Positions 1 to 6,752 are shown, numbered from the stretch's first letter. The stretch is 8,411 nucleotides of DNA from Bacteroidota bacterium (GCA_027297025.1 JAPUIM010000424.1:1-8411); one strand, 5' to 3'. Made by a program: numbers and translations. Notes: generated by a model from the sequence alone, not told the origin.

Positions 1-345
1 TTTCATAACACTTTGAAGACCAATGATCATTTTTTGAATTTCATGAACTTGTTCCAGCAATGGGCTTAAATTCCTCGAGTCCAAAAATCCAAGGTCGTGG
101 GCTAAGATTAATTGGGTTTCAAGTTCAAAAGAAGATCCTAGACTCACACTCAAAAAGTAATTGAAATCCTTATTTGTACCTCTTCCACAGCCATCAGCAA
201 TGTTTGAAGGTATTGAAACAGTGCATCTTCTTATTTGCGTAATAAGTCCAAATTTTTCTGATTCTGGAAAGCCATTGGAATTCTCATAAATCTGGTTTAC
301 CAGGTTCTTTGCTTTCTCCTAAACTTTCAACTCCCTGATACTTTT
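1..345 (-). pseudogene. Four-helix-bundle protein (23S rRNA IVP family), disrupted near its N-terminus; continues past the left edge
   Basis: Translating the minus strand from 318 down to 1 gives 106 uninterrupted codons with the family hallmarks: an opening like EKAKNLVNQIYE, then FGLITQIRRCTVSIPSNIADGCGR, then KDFNYFLSVSLGSSFELETQL and a closing helix with EIQKMIIGL. The matching N-terminal codons IRELKV sit just upstream in the same frame, but the next codon, where the family normally has Trp, is TAG (321-319). One G-to-A change from TGG explains it. No ATG or GTG start lies in this frame between the thiolase stop and the TAG; only an unconvincing TTG is available. Family members are about 115-125 residues, so only a few C-terminal codons fall outside the window. 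The family is named for proteins encoded in intervening sequences of 23S rRNA genes, but free-standing copies are common in Bacteroidota and their function is unknown. It starts about 20 bases after the thiolase stop, as though inserted into the fad operon. A sequencing error at base 320 is the main alternative. Confidence 0.8.
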
Positions 346-365
346 ATTTAATGTCTTAGCATTTC

Positions 366-1541
366 TCAATTCAACAACTCATAGATCCCTGCCACACCTT
401 GGCCCCCTCCCACACAGGCGGTCACCATTCCGTATTTTTGTTTTCGCCTTCTCATCTCGTTGAAAAGCTGAATGGACAATTTGGCCCCGGAACAACCCAG
501 TGGATGACCCAATGCTATCGCGCCTCCATTTACATTCACTTTTTCTTCATCCATGCCCAACTCGCGAATCACTGCCAAGGCCTGAGTAGCAAAGGCCTCG
601 TTGAGCTCAATCTGTTCTATATCGTCTAGTTTCATGCCCGCTCTAGCCAGTGCTTTGGGTACCGCAGCTATGGGACCAATACCCATGATTCGGGGATTTA
701 CTCCTGCCGCAACATAAGAAACAAGGCGGGCGATGGGTTTTAAATTATATTTATTAACCATCTTCTCAGACATCACCACAACAAAAGCTGCGCCATCGGA
801 AGTCTGGGAAGAGTTACCGGCTGTGACCTTGCCATTGTTCTGAAATACCGGCTTCAGTTTGGCCAAGGCCTCCAGGGAAGTATCGGCCCGGGGACCTTCA
901 TCGGTGTCCACCACAAACTCCCTATCACTTTTCTTACCGGCCTTGTCCACATAAGTTTCTTTCACATTGATGGGAACGATTTCATCCTTGAATTTCCCCT
1001 CCTTGATGGCGGCTACGGCTCTTTGATGAGAACGATAGGAAAATGCATCGGCGTCTTCCCGTGATATATTGTAGTCCTGGGCTACTTGTTCTGCAGTCAA
1101 TCCCATGTTCAGGTAATATTCCGGATGTTCTGAGGCTATTTTCCAATTAAGTGCGGTTTTATAACCCATCACCGGTACCAGAGACATGGATTCCGTGCCG
1201 CCCGCAATAATGCAATCGGCAAGTCCGGCGTGGATCTTGGTGGAGGCTATGGAAATCGTTTCCAATCCAGAACCGCAATACCGATTTACAATCATCCCCG
1301 GAACCTCCATAGGAAGTGCAAGCAAGGAGATCATTCGACCCATTTGCATACCCTGTTCTGCCTCCGGGACTGCATTGCCTACAATAAGATCATCCACTTC
1401 TTTGGTGTCGAAGCCATCGATGGAATTTACCAAGTATTTTATCACGTCTACTGCTAAATCATCTGGGCGGGTGAAACGAAAACCACCTCTTTTTGCTTTT
1501 CCCACGGCGGTTCGGTATCCTGCAACTATATATGCGTCCAT
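366..1541 (-). CDS. fadA: Acetyl-CoA acyltransferase (3-ketoacyl-CoA thiolase), FadA type
   Basis: This is a complete 391-residue thiolase, the usual length for the family. It performs the last step of cytosolic fatty-acid beta-oxidation, splitting 3-ketoacyl-CoA with free CoA into acetyl-CoA and a chain two carbons shorter. The catalytic set is intact: nucleophile Cys89 in NRYCGSGLE, the NEAF motif at 314-317, His346 in GHPLGCSGA, and the second Cys376 in TACVGGGQG. The loop TAGNSSQTSDGAA (about 240-252) resembles degradative thiolases more than the biosynthetic PhaA type, where TAGNASGLNDGAA is typical; this is a family-level inference. The ATG at 1541 fits the thiolase N-terminus (DAYIVAGYRTAVGK). 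The bases before it are A-rich without a Shine-Dalgarno sequence, as is common in Bacteroidota. It lies 97 bases downstream of the fusion gene on the same strand and probably shares its transcript. An array of heptad repeats occupies the leader directly before the start. Confidence 0.95.
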   Translation of the reverse strand: MDAYIVAGYRTAVGKAKRGGFRFTRPDDLAVDVIKYLVNSIDGFDTKEVDDLIVGNAVPEAEQGMQMGRMISLLALPMEVPGMIVNRYCGSGLETISIASTKIHAGLADCIIAGGTESMSLVPVMGYKTALNWKIASEHPEYYLNMGLTAEQVAQDYNISREDADAFSYRSHQRAVAAIKEGKFKDEIVPINVKETYVDKAGKKSDREFVVDTDEGPRADTSLEALAKLKPVFQNNGKVTAGNSSQTSDGAAFVVVMSEKMVNKYNLKPIARLVSYVAAGVNPRIMGIGPIAAVPKALARAGMKLDDIEQIELNEAFATQALAVIRELGMDEEKVNVNGGAIALGHPLGCSGAKLSIQLFNEMRRRKQKYGMVTACVGGGQGVAGIYELLN

Positions 1542-1552
1542 TGTTTTAGATT

Positions 1553-1580
1553 TTTAGTATTTAGTCTTGAGTTCTGAGTT
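1553..1580. repeat. Four tandem degenerate heptads in the fadN-fadA gap
   Basis: On the plus strand four adjoining 7-base units read TTTAGTA, TTTAGTC, TTGAGTT and CTGAGTT, a consensus of YTKAGTN. A related unit, TTTTAGA, lies at 1544-1550 after a two-base break. On the transcribed strand the array ends about 11 bases before the thiolase ATG. No role is known to me. It may be a replication-slippage array or an intergenic repeat family of this genome. Confidence 0.55.
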
Positions 1581-1638
1581 TCAATGTTTCTTTTGATGCA
1601 TATAGCATTTTTTGTGTTTCTACTATCAATTAGAATAG

Positions 1639-4041
1639 CTAATTCCTCAACGGCTTACCCTTAAACAAAATACTTTGTATTCTCTCTAATGTTTTCGGTT
1701 CCCCGGTTAAACTCAAAAAGGCTTCTCTTTCCAGATCTAACAGATATTGTTCCGAGACTAATTGGGGAGCCGATAGATCACCGCCATTCATGACATATGA
1801 CAATTTTCGAACGATTTTGGCATCGTGTTCTGAAATATAATTCCCAAACAACATGCCGCCGATACCTGCCTCAAATAACGCCATTCCTCCCCTACCTTGT
1901 ACTTTTATATCTTTTCTTTCCAAAGGTTGTGTGTATCCAATATCAGCCAATTGGATGGCTCTTTCCTTTGCATCTGCAATCAAGCGGCTTCGATTCAAGG
2001 TGATATCTTCTCCATTTTGGATTAAATCCATTTCCAAGGCCTCATGAGCGGAAGTGGCAACTTTAGCGGTGGCAATGTTCATAAAATATTTCTGCAGGGT
2101 ATTGTACTCTGGATCTCCACTTTGGTAAGCATCCGCTGCCCTAAGAACCAATTCTTTGGTTCCTCCACCTGCCGGAATTAAACCCACTCCTACCTCTACC
2201 AACCCCATATAAGTTTCCGCATGCGCCTGGACCGCATCGCAGTGGAGGGAAAGCTCACAACCCCCACCTAAAGCCATTCCTGAGGTAGCAGCTACTACCG
2301 GAACAGATGAAAATCTGGCCCTTTTCATGGTGTTTTGAAACTGGGCAATCATTAAGTTGATCTCGTCAAATTCCTGATCACCGGCATACATGAAAAGCAT
2401 GGCCAAATTAGCCCCGGCTGAAAAATTGTCTGCTTCGTTTCCAATTACTAAACCCCGAAAATTCTCCTCGGCCATGGTAATGCCAACATTTATTCCTTCG
2501 ATCGCATCGGCTCCAATTGAATTCATTTTGGAGTGGAATTCAAGATTTATGATACCCTCGCCAATATCGTACAAGGTGGCACCGGCTTTTTCCCAAACAA
2601 TCTTGTCTTTGTGATAGTCGCTTAATAGGATTAAGCCTTCGGTTCCAGGGACATGTTTATAGGATTTAGACTCCAAATCATAATAAAGTGCGACTCCGTT
2701 TTTAGATTTGTAAAACGTATCATTACCTGCATCCAGCATATCGTGCACCCAGTGTGCGGGTTTATAACCCATATTTTCCATTTTTTCCGCCGTGTCTTTG
2801 ACTCCGAGTAGGTCCCAGGTCTTAAAAGGGCCAATTTCCCAACCAAATCCGGCGGAGACGGCTTGATCGATCTGATAAAGTTCATCTGCGATTTCGGGAA
2901 TCCTTAGGGAACAATACCCAAATAAGTCATAAAAAGTACGACGGTAAAACTCCCCCGCTTGATCTTCCGCATTCAGTAAAATTGGTATTCTTTCATTTAG
3001 TTTTTCGTTGTCCTTAACCGCCTCTAAACTTGGGTATTGGGCTTTGGTACGAGGACCATACTCCAGGGTTTTTAGGTCCAACTCCAGGATTTCGGTTTTC
3101 CCTTTATCATTTTTGATCTTCTTATAATAACCTTGTTTGGTTTTATCCCCCCACCACTTTTTATCATATAAAGCCTTCACTATATCGGCTAGTTTAAATC
3201 CATCTCGAGATTCATCATTGACCAGCCCTTGATGAAGGTTGTTGGCAACATTAACCATGGTATCCAATCCCACCACATCCAAGGTTCGGAAAGTTGCCGA
3301 TTTTGGCCGGCCAATCACTGGCCCTGTCATTCTATCTACTTCCCCCACGGTAAGCCCCATTTTCTCCACCGCATGAAGTCCGGACATAATCCCATATATC
3401 CCAATCCGGTTGGCAATAAATGCTGGAGTATCTTTACATAGAACAGTTTCTTTTCCTAAAAAAAGATTGCCATAATGCATTAGAAAATCGACCAGAGAGG
3501 GATCTGTTTTGGAGGTGGGGATTATTTCCAATAAACGCAAGTAGCGTGGTGGATTAAAAAAATGAGTGCCACAAAAATGTTTTTGAAAATCGGCACTCCT
3601 GCCATCAATCATTAGATTGATGGGTATGCCTGAAGTGTTAGAGGTAATGATGGTGCCGGGTTTTCTGTAACGTTCGACTTGCTCAAACACCAGTTTCTTG
3701 ATTTTAAGATCTTCTACTACAACTTCTATGATCCAGTCCATCTCTGAAATTTCTTTCATATTGTCCTCGAAATTTCCCAAAGATACCCGTGGTGCAAATG
3801 AGGAATGATACAGTGATGCGGGTTTAGATTTTATGGTATTCTGAAATGCTTGGGTGACGATCCTGTTTCTAACCGCAGGCTTATCCAAAGTAAGCCCTTT
3901 GTCTTTTTCCTGCTGATTCAATTCCTTGGGCACAATATCCAACAGCAATACCTCCACACCAATGTTGGCAAAATGACAAGCAATCCTGGATCCCATGATT
4001 CCGGAACCCAGCACGGCTACTTTTTTAATAACTCTCTTCAT
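1639..4041 (-). CDS. fadN: 3-Hydroxyacyl-CoA dehydrogenase / enoyl-CoA hydratase fusion, FadN-like
   Basis: This 800-residue bifunctional enzyme does the two middle steps of beta-oxidation: hydration of trans-2-enoyl-CoA and NAD-dependent oxidation of the 3-hydroxyacyl-CoA. The dehydrogenase comes first. Its Rossmann fingerprint GSGIMG is at 12-17, SNTS at 134-137, and the catalytic His160-Glu172 pair lies in HFFNPPRYLRLLE. The C-terminal dehydrogenase domain starts near KDTPAFIANRI (203-213). A second, more diverged dehydrogenase-C-like segment spans about 350-440. The hydratase domain fills about 485-700, with oxyanion-hole motif NFSAGANL (539-546), GGGCEL containing Glu596, and GLVEVGVGLIPAGGGT containing Glu616. 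The 20-residue spacing of these two Glu matches Glu119/Glu139 of E. coli FadB. The domain order is the reverse of E. coli FadB and matches Bacillus FadN (about 789 residues), which is also followed by a thiolase gene. The ATG overlaps the end of marR by 17 bases, suggesting translational coupling. Confidence 0.94.
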   Translation of the reverse strand: MKRVIKKVAVLGSGIMGSRIACHFANIGVEVLLLDIVPKELNQQEKDKGLTLDKPAVRNRIVTQAFQNTIKSKPASLYHSSFAPRVSLGNFEDNMKEISEMDWIIEVVVEDLKIKKLVFEQVERYRKPGTIITSNTSGIPINLMIDGRSADFQKHFCGTHFFNPPRYLRLLEIIPTSKTDPSLVDFLMHYGNLFLGKETVLCKDTPAFIANRIGIYGIMSGLHAVEKMGLTVGEVDRMTGPVIGRPKSATFRTLDVVGLDTMVNVANNLHQGLVNDESRDGFKLADIVKALYDKKWWGDKTKQGYYKKIKNDKGKTEILELDLKTLEYGPRTKAQYPSLEAVKDNEKLNERIPILLNAEDQAGEFYRRTFYDLFGYCSLRIPEIADELYQIDQAVSAGFGWEIGPFKTWDLLGVKDTAEKMENMGYKPAHWVHDMLDAGNDTFYKSKNGVALYYDLESKSYKHVPGTEGLILLSDYHKDKIVWEKAGATLYDIGEGIINLEFHSKMNSIGADAIEGINVGITMAEENFRGLVIGNEADNFSAGANLAMLFMYAGDQEFDEINLMIAQFQNTMKRARFSSVPVVAATSGMALGGGCELSLHCDAVQAHAETYMGLVEVGVGLIPAGGGTKELVLRAADAYQSGDPEYNTLQKYFMNIATAKVATSAHEALEMDLIQNGEDITLNRSRLIADAKERAIQLADIGYTQPLERKDIKVQGRGGMALFEAGIGGMLFGNYISEHDAKIVRKLSYVMNGGDLSAPQLVSEQYLLDLEREAFLSLTGEPKTLERIQSILFKGKPLRN

Positions 4042-4495
4042 TCTTTAAAATAGACGGTTGAGTGTAAATTTTATTACTATCAATTATTTTATTGATTTCA
4101 TTTATTACTTCAAAAAAAACCTTCAGTTTACGTTCCGGAATTTTAGCTTTAACCGCATTATCAAATGCTATTACAGTATTTCTGGCAATATCTTTTTTGC
4201 TTTTTCCTTCCTTGGTTAAAAATATCCTGACCGATCGGCCATCATAGGGATCTGGTTTTTTGAAAATTAGTTGCTTTTCCTCCATTGATTTTAACATGCG
4301 GGTTAAACTCCGCGCTTCTAATCCCATCAATGGCGCTATCTTAGTAGCCGGAGTACCCTCATGAGAGTCGATATTTAATAAAACAAATCCAATAGAGGTA
4401 GTAATGTCGAACTTGATGGCCTGTTGATTATACATCCTGGAAATGGCATGCCAGGCAGCTTTAATTTGATAATCAACCGATTCTTCTTGTTTCAT
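4025..4495 (-). CDS. MarR-family transcriptional regulator of the fad operon
   Basis: This is a 156-residue winged-helix regulator of typical MarR length. The N-terminal dimerisation helix covers about 7-30. The helix-turn-helix is about 47-77 (TPATKIAPLMGLEARSLTRMLKSMEEKQLI), and the wing carries the signature DGRSVRIFLTKEG at about 85-97. A C-terminal helical dimerisation segment follows (about 98-140). It is the first gene of a minus-strand operon with the hydratase/dehydrogenase fusion and the thiolase, and its last codons overlap the fusion gene. Its target is therefore most likely its own operon, through the 18-base palindrome 31 bases upstream of its start. By analogy with other beta-oxidation regulators the ligand may be an acyl-CoA or fatty acid; nothing in the sequence proves that. 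The ATG at 4495 gives a normal MarR N-terminus. Family and fold are secure; target and ligand are inferred. Confidence 0.92.
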   Translation of the reverse strand: MKQEESVDYQIKAAWHAISRMYNQQAIKFDITTSIGFVLLNIDSHEGTPATKIAPLMGLEARSLTRMLKSMEEKQLIFKKPDPYDGRSVRIFLTKEGKSKKDIARNTVIAFDNAVKAKIPERKLKVFFEVINEINKIIDSNKIYTQPSILKNEESY

Positions 4496-4508
4496 GATCA
4501 GGGAATGT

Positions 4509-4516
4509 CAAATATA
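4509..4516 (-). promoter_or_regulatory. Candidate Bacteroidota -7 promoter element for marR-fadN-fadA
   Basis: The minus strand reads TATATTTG, an exact match to the Bacteroidota -7 consensus TAnnTTTG. It ends 13 bases before the marR ATG, so the 5' leader would be only a few bases long. No clean TTTG or TTG -33 element is seen at the expected distance. That position falls inside the 18-base palindrome, which would suit a repressor-controlled promoter. Confidence 0.45.
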
Positions 4517-4525
4517 AACAAAATT

Positions 4526-4543
4526 TGGTATGCATGCATACCA
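4526..4543. promoter_or_regulatory. Perfect 18-base palindrome, probable MarR operator
   Basis: TGGTATGCATGCATACCA is its own reverse complement over all 18 bases, and the symmetry stops at the next pair. MarR dimers usually bind inverted repeats of about 16-20 bases. The site is centred about 40 bases upstream of the marR start and lies where a -33 element would be expected relative to the -7 motif at 4509-4516. Autorepression of marR-fadN-fadA is the simplest reading. It could also fold as a weak hairpin after the TPR gene, but the following bases are not a U-run, so I do not call it a terminator. Confidence 0.65.
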
Positions 4544-4563
4544 TTAGAATGAGAAAGGAACGG

Positions 4564-6378
4564 TTATGGTAAGTCACCCCTCAAAGTTCGAAACCTCTTT
4601 CTAGCCTCACTGGTATATATACTCCCAGGGTATTTGACCAAAAAGTCCTGATAAATTTCCATGGCTTTTTCTTTGAGATTTAAGTGTTCTTCATAAATGG
4701 TTCCCATCATGAAATAGGCATCGTCACTTCGAATATCTTGTTGTTGGTCCTCTACAATCTTTTGAAGTATTGAAAGGGCAGTTTGAAAGTTCCCGATTTC
4801 CTGATGGATCGTGGCTTGCATCCAATATATATCGTCGGTGAGTGAATGACCCTTGTAATGATTAAGCATACCATCTAACTTTTTCAAAGCGTCATTTTTT
4901 TTATTTTGGAATAATAGCAGTTCCACTGCCGCATATTCTTTCATGGCTACATCAGAAGTATCCAATACCGTATTTTCCTTTATCAACAGACTAAGAGAAA
5001 TTGCGTCGTTGGAAATTTCCCGGGTAGTTGCTTCTTTCAGGATATCCAGGTGGCTCTGGGCCAATGCAAAATCACCCTTGTAATAATGCAACTTGGCGTT
5101 ACGGAGTTTTGCTTCGTAACCCAAAGGTGCTTCTTTATTAGCCTTTTCAACTTGAGAATATAAAAGTGTGGATTCCCAGGGTTCGCCTATTAGTAAGTAA
5201 ATATCACCCAAATCCAGTTTGGCATTAGCTATTAACCTGGGGCCAGATTTTGGGGTATTAATTATCTTATTGAGGATAAGAATGGCCTTATCCTTTTCAT
5301 CAAGATAAAAGGCATGTAATAAAGCTTTGCTCCTTAAGGCTTGCAGGGTAGTTTTATTAAGACCCACTTCTTCTACCAGGTGATTATATTCAATGATCAA
5401 CTCCTGGATATCAGATGTTTGTACAGGAAAGGTATTTTTAATTCTTTCTTCTTTGGCATTGATCAAATACCTTTTGGACAGGACATAATTAAACGACTTT
5501 GGATACTCTTTAACTATATAGCTAAAAATTTTAATAGCATTTTCGTAATCCTTGTTTTGCAAGGCCATGACACCGATATCCATTACTTTGTTCCCTTCTG
5601 TCTTCAATCGTCTATCTAGAGAACGCGCCTGAACAAAAGCTCCGTAAAAGTTCTTTTGTTGAAGATTGACCCAGATCAACAACTCATTTAAAACAAATTG
5701 ATCGGGATTTTTTTGAACTTTTTCATATAAAATTGTTTCCAGTGTTTTAAGGTCTTCCTCTTCTGAAAGGAGGTTTTGAAGAATATTCTTAACATAATTG
5801 ATATTCTTGGGATTTAGGTTAACGTAATTGAGATACTCCACTACCATTTGATCTCTGTTGTTCAGCACCCGGTAAATATTGGCCATTTCCAATGAATAAA
5901 GAGATGGTTCGTTTAGCGCCTTGCGACCGCGTTGGTAAGCTTCCAGTGCATATTCCGGAAACTGATTGCTAGACCAGTATTGGGCACATATTCGCAGTTT
6001 GTATTGATCCCTTTCCACCGTTTTAATTATGCCTTTAAAATTTTTATCTGCCAATTCCAAATTGCCCATCCTGGTGAAAAGAATTCCTTTATCTATTTTA
6101 TAGAATATGTTATCAGGAAACTGCCTAATCAGCTTACTTATATATTTCTCTGCTAGTTTATAATCTTGGGTGTTGATTAGTACATTAAAGTAATTATTAT
6201 GGATAAGGGGGATGTTCCTGGTTTTATTTGCCAAGTCTCCATAAATATCTTTTGCTTTGGTAAAATCTCCCTGGATATAATATTCATTAGCCAATTGGAT
6301 TTGATCGTTGTTTTGAGCAAATCCACAAGTGGTTATTAAAATAAATATTAAAAATTCGTAGAGATTATATGGCTTCAT
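4564..6378 (-). CDS. Secreted tetratricopeptide-repeat protein
   Basis: This is a 604-residue protein with an N-terminal signal peptide: a hydrophobic core (about 9-17) and a probable signal peptidase I site after GFA, so maturation would start at Gln22. The Cys18 context ITTC is a poor lipobox, so I do not call it a lipoprotein. The rest is almost wholly helical repeats. Clear TPR-like units include LANEYYIQGDFTKAKDIYGDL (starting about residue 29), the next units with DYKLAEKYISKLIRQFPDN and NLELADKNFKGII, and two near the C-terminus at about 515-548 and 552-585. The last one ends in YPGSIYTSEARKRF, like the repeats of BamD/YbgF envelope proteins. TPR arrays bind proteins, so a periplasmic scaffold or assembly role is plausible, but no partner is shown. 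The ATG at 6378 begins the signal peptide directly. The gene lies 68 bases upstream of marR on the same strand, but the operator/promoter in the gap suggests separate control. The AT-rich 374-base candidate origin lies immediately upstream. Confidence 0.88.
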   Translation of the reverse strand: MKPYNLYEFLIFILITTCGFAQNNDQIQLANEYYIQGDFTKAKDIYGDLANKTRNIPLIHNNYFNVLINTQDYKLAEKYISKLIRQFPDNIFYKIDKGILFTRMGNLELADKNFKGIIKTVERDQYKLRICAQYWSSNQFPEYALEAYQRGRKALNEPSLYSLEMANIYRVLNNRDQMVVEYLNYVNLNPKNINYVKNILQNLLSEEEDLKTLETILYEKVQKNPDQFVLNELLIWVNLQQKNFYGAFVQARSLDRRLKTEGNKVMDIGVMALQNKDYENAIKIFSYIVKEYPKSFNYVLSKRYLINAKEERIKNTFPVQTSDIQELIIEYNHLVEEVGLNKTTLQALRSKALLHAFYLDEKDKAILILNKIINTPKSGPRLIANAKLDLGDIYLLIGEPWESTLLYSQVEKANKEAPLGYEAKLRNAKLHYYKGDFALAQSHLDILKEATTREISNDAISLSLLIKENTVLDTSDVAMKEYAAVELLLFQNKKNDALKKLDGMLNHYKGHSLTDDIYWMQATIHQEIGNFQTALSILQKIVEDQQQDIRSDDAYFMMGTIYEEHLNLKEKAMEIYQDFLVKYPGSIYTSEARKRFRTLRGDLP

Positions 6379-6420
6379 TCACTTATAAACGATTTAGTAT
6401 TAATGAAATAATATATTAAA

Positions 6421-6438
6421 TATTATTATTAATTATTA
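6421..6438 (-). other. DnaA-trio-like TAA triplet run
   Basis: Read on the minus strand this is TAATAATTAATAATAATA, separated from the paired DnaA boxes by only the three bases GAC. DnaA-trio elements are repeated 3-mers with a central A that guide DnaA from double-stranded boxes onto the strand being opened. The strand, order and short spacing are right for such an element. Simple AT-richness could also produce it. Confidence 0.45.
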
Positions 6439-6441
6439 GTC

Positions 6442-6459
6442 TGTGGATATTGTGGAAAA
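6442..6459 (-). other. Two abutting head-to-tail DnaA-box-like 9-mers
   Basis: On the minus strand the two sites read TTTTCCACA (6459-6451) and ATATCCACA (6450-6442). Each differs from TTATCCACA at one position, and they touch without a gap in the same orientation. Both keep the TCCACA core. Tandem boxes next to a triplet run are the core of known bacterial unwinding elements. Confidence 0.6.
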
Positions 6460-6517
6460 ATTATTAATAAAATTGTTGTTATATATATATGTGCATTACT
6501 TGCTATTTGTAACCTTT

Positions 6518-6526
6518 TTATCCACT
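6518..6526 (+). other. DnaA-box-like 9-mer
   Basis: The plus strand reads TTATCCACT, an 8/9 match to TTATCCACA with only the last base different. It lies 58 bases from the paired boxes and points the opposite way. Confidence 0.55.
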
Positions 6527-6741
6527 ATTAATTCACCATTATTTATTTGATTTTCAATCTTATATCAAATGGGTGTTAGTAACCCCCTAGTTACAATATG
6601 TTCGGTCTATCAAAAAAGATTGTTAACTAGTTGGTGTTTAAATGTTGGTTATTTCCAATGCTGTATCGAATAAATATATCAACGAAAGAGATACACACAA
6701 AGTGCTTGTTAGTCAACAGTTTTTACCCAACTTTTGAACAG

Positions 6742-6750
6742 TTATTCACC
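6742..6750 (+). other. Weak DnaA-box-like 9-mer
   Basis: The plus strand reads TTATTCACC. It fits the relaxed TTATNCACA pattern except for the last base (7/9 to the strict consensus). It lies against the stop codon of the Ig-like gene. Taken alone it would not be called. Confidence 0.3.
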
Positions 6751-6752
6751 GA

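Larger units (their letters stand above)
6379..6752. other. Candidate replication origin: AT-rich gene-free region with clustered DnaA-box-like sites
   Basis: This 374-base gap holds no credible reading frame and is about 26% GC by hand count, falling to about 16% at 6379-6480. It contains three 9-mers matching the DnaA box TTATCCACA at 8 of 9 positions (two abutting) and one weaker match. A TAA-rich triplet run flanks the paired boxes, and an 11-base TA alternation lies at 6480-6490. With equal base frequencies about 0.08 matches of 8/9 or better would be expected on both strands of a stretch this long, although AT-richness raises that figure. Paired boxes, a short spacer, triplets and then AT-rich DNA is the order of the basal unwinding system known from other bacteria. 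The dnaA gene is not in the window; as far as I recall, in many Bacteroidota the origin does not lie beside dnaA. A chromosomal oriC is the best reading; a DnaA-binding control site or an AT-rich promoter region are alternatives. Confidence 0.55.

Noticed and set aside
1..365. A 23S rRNA intervening sequence, because of the IVP-family frame
   Set aside because: No rRNA-like sequence flanks it; the upstream neighbour is the thiolase gene.
399..629. Plus-strand open frame of 76 codons inside the thiolase gene
   Set aside because: It is antisense to a complete, conserved thiolase, has no family features and no plausible promoter. It and similar plus-strand frames elsewhere are shadows of real genes.
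1186..1557. Plus-strand open frame of 123 codons opposite the thiolase N-terminus
   Set aside because: It is the exact antisense of the conserved active-site region, and its composition follows from the codon pattern of the real gene.
2631..2885. Minus-strand 84-codon frame inside the fusion gene
   Set aside because: It is a shifted frame within a continuous 800-codon gene whose own frame is intact and conserved, so it is neither a frameshift fragment nor a gene.
4444..4453. TGGCATGCCA palindrome inside marR as a second operator
   Set aside because: Ten-base palindromes are common by chance, this one is in coding sequence, and it matches only part of the 18-base site.
4526..4543. The palindrome as an intrinsic terminator for the TPR gene
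   Set aside because: As RNA the stem is only about six or seven pairs and is followed by AAAUUUUG rather than a U-run; the operator reading fits its position better.
6576..6630. GTAAC/GTTAC hairpin and CTAGTTA/TAACTAG inverted repeat in the gene-free region
   Set aside because: The stems are only 5 and 7 base pairs, the latter with a 30-base loop, and no U-run follows, so neither is a credible terminator or RNA element.
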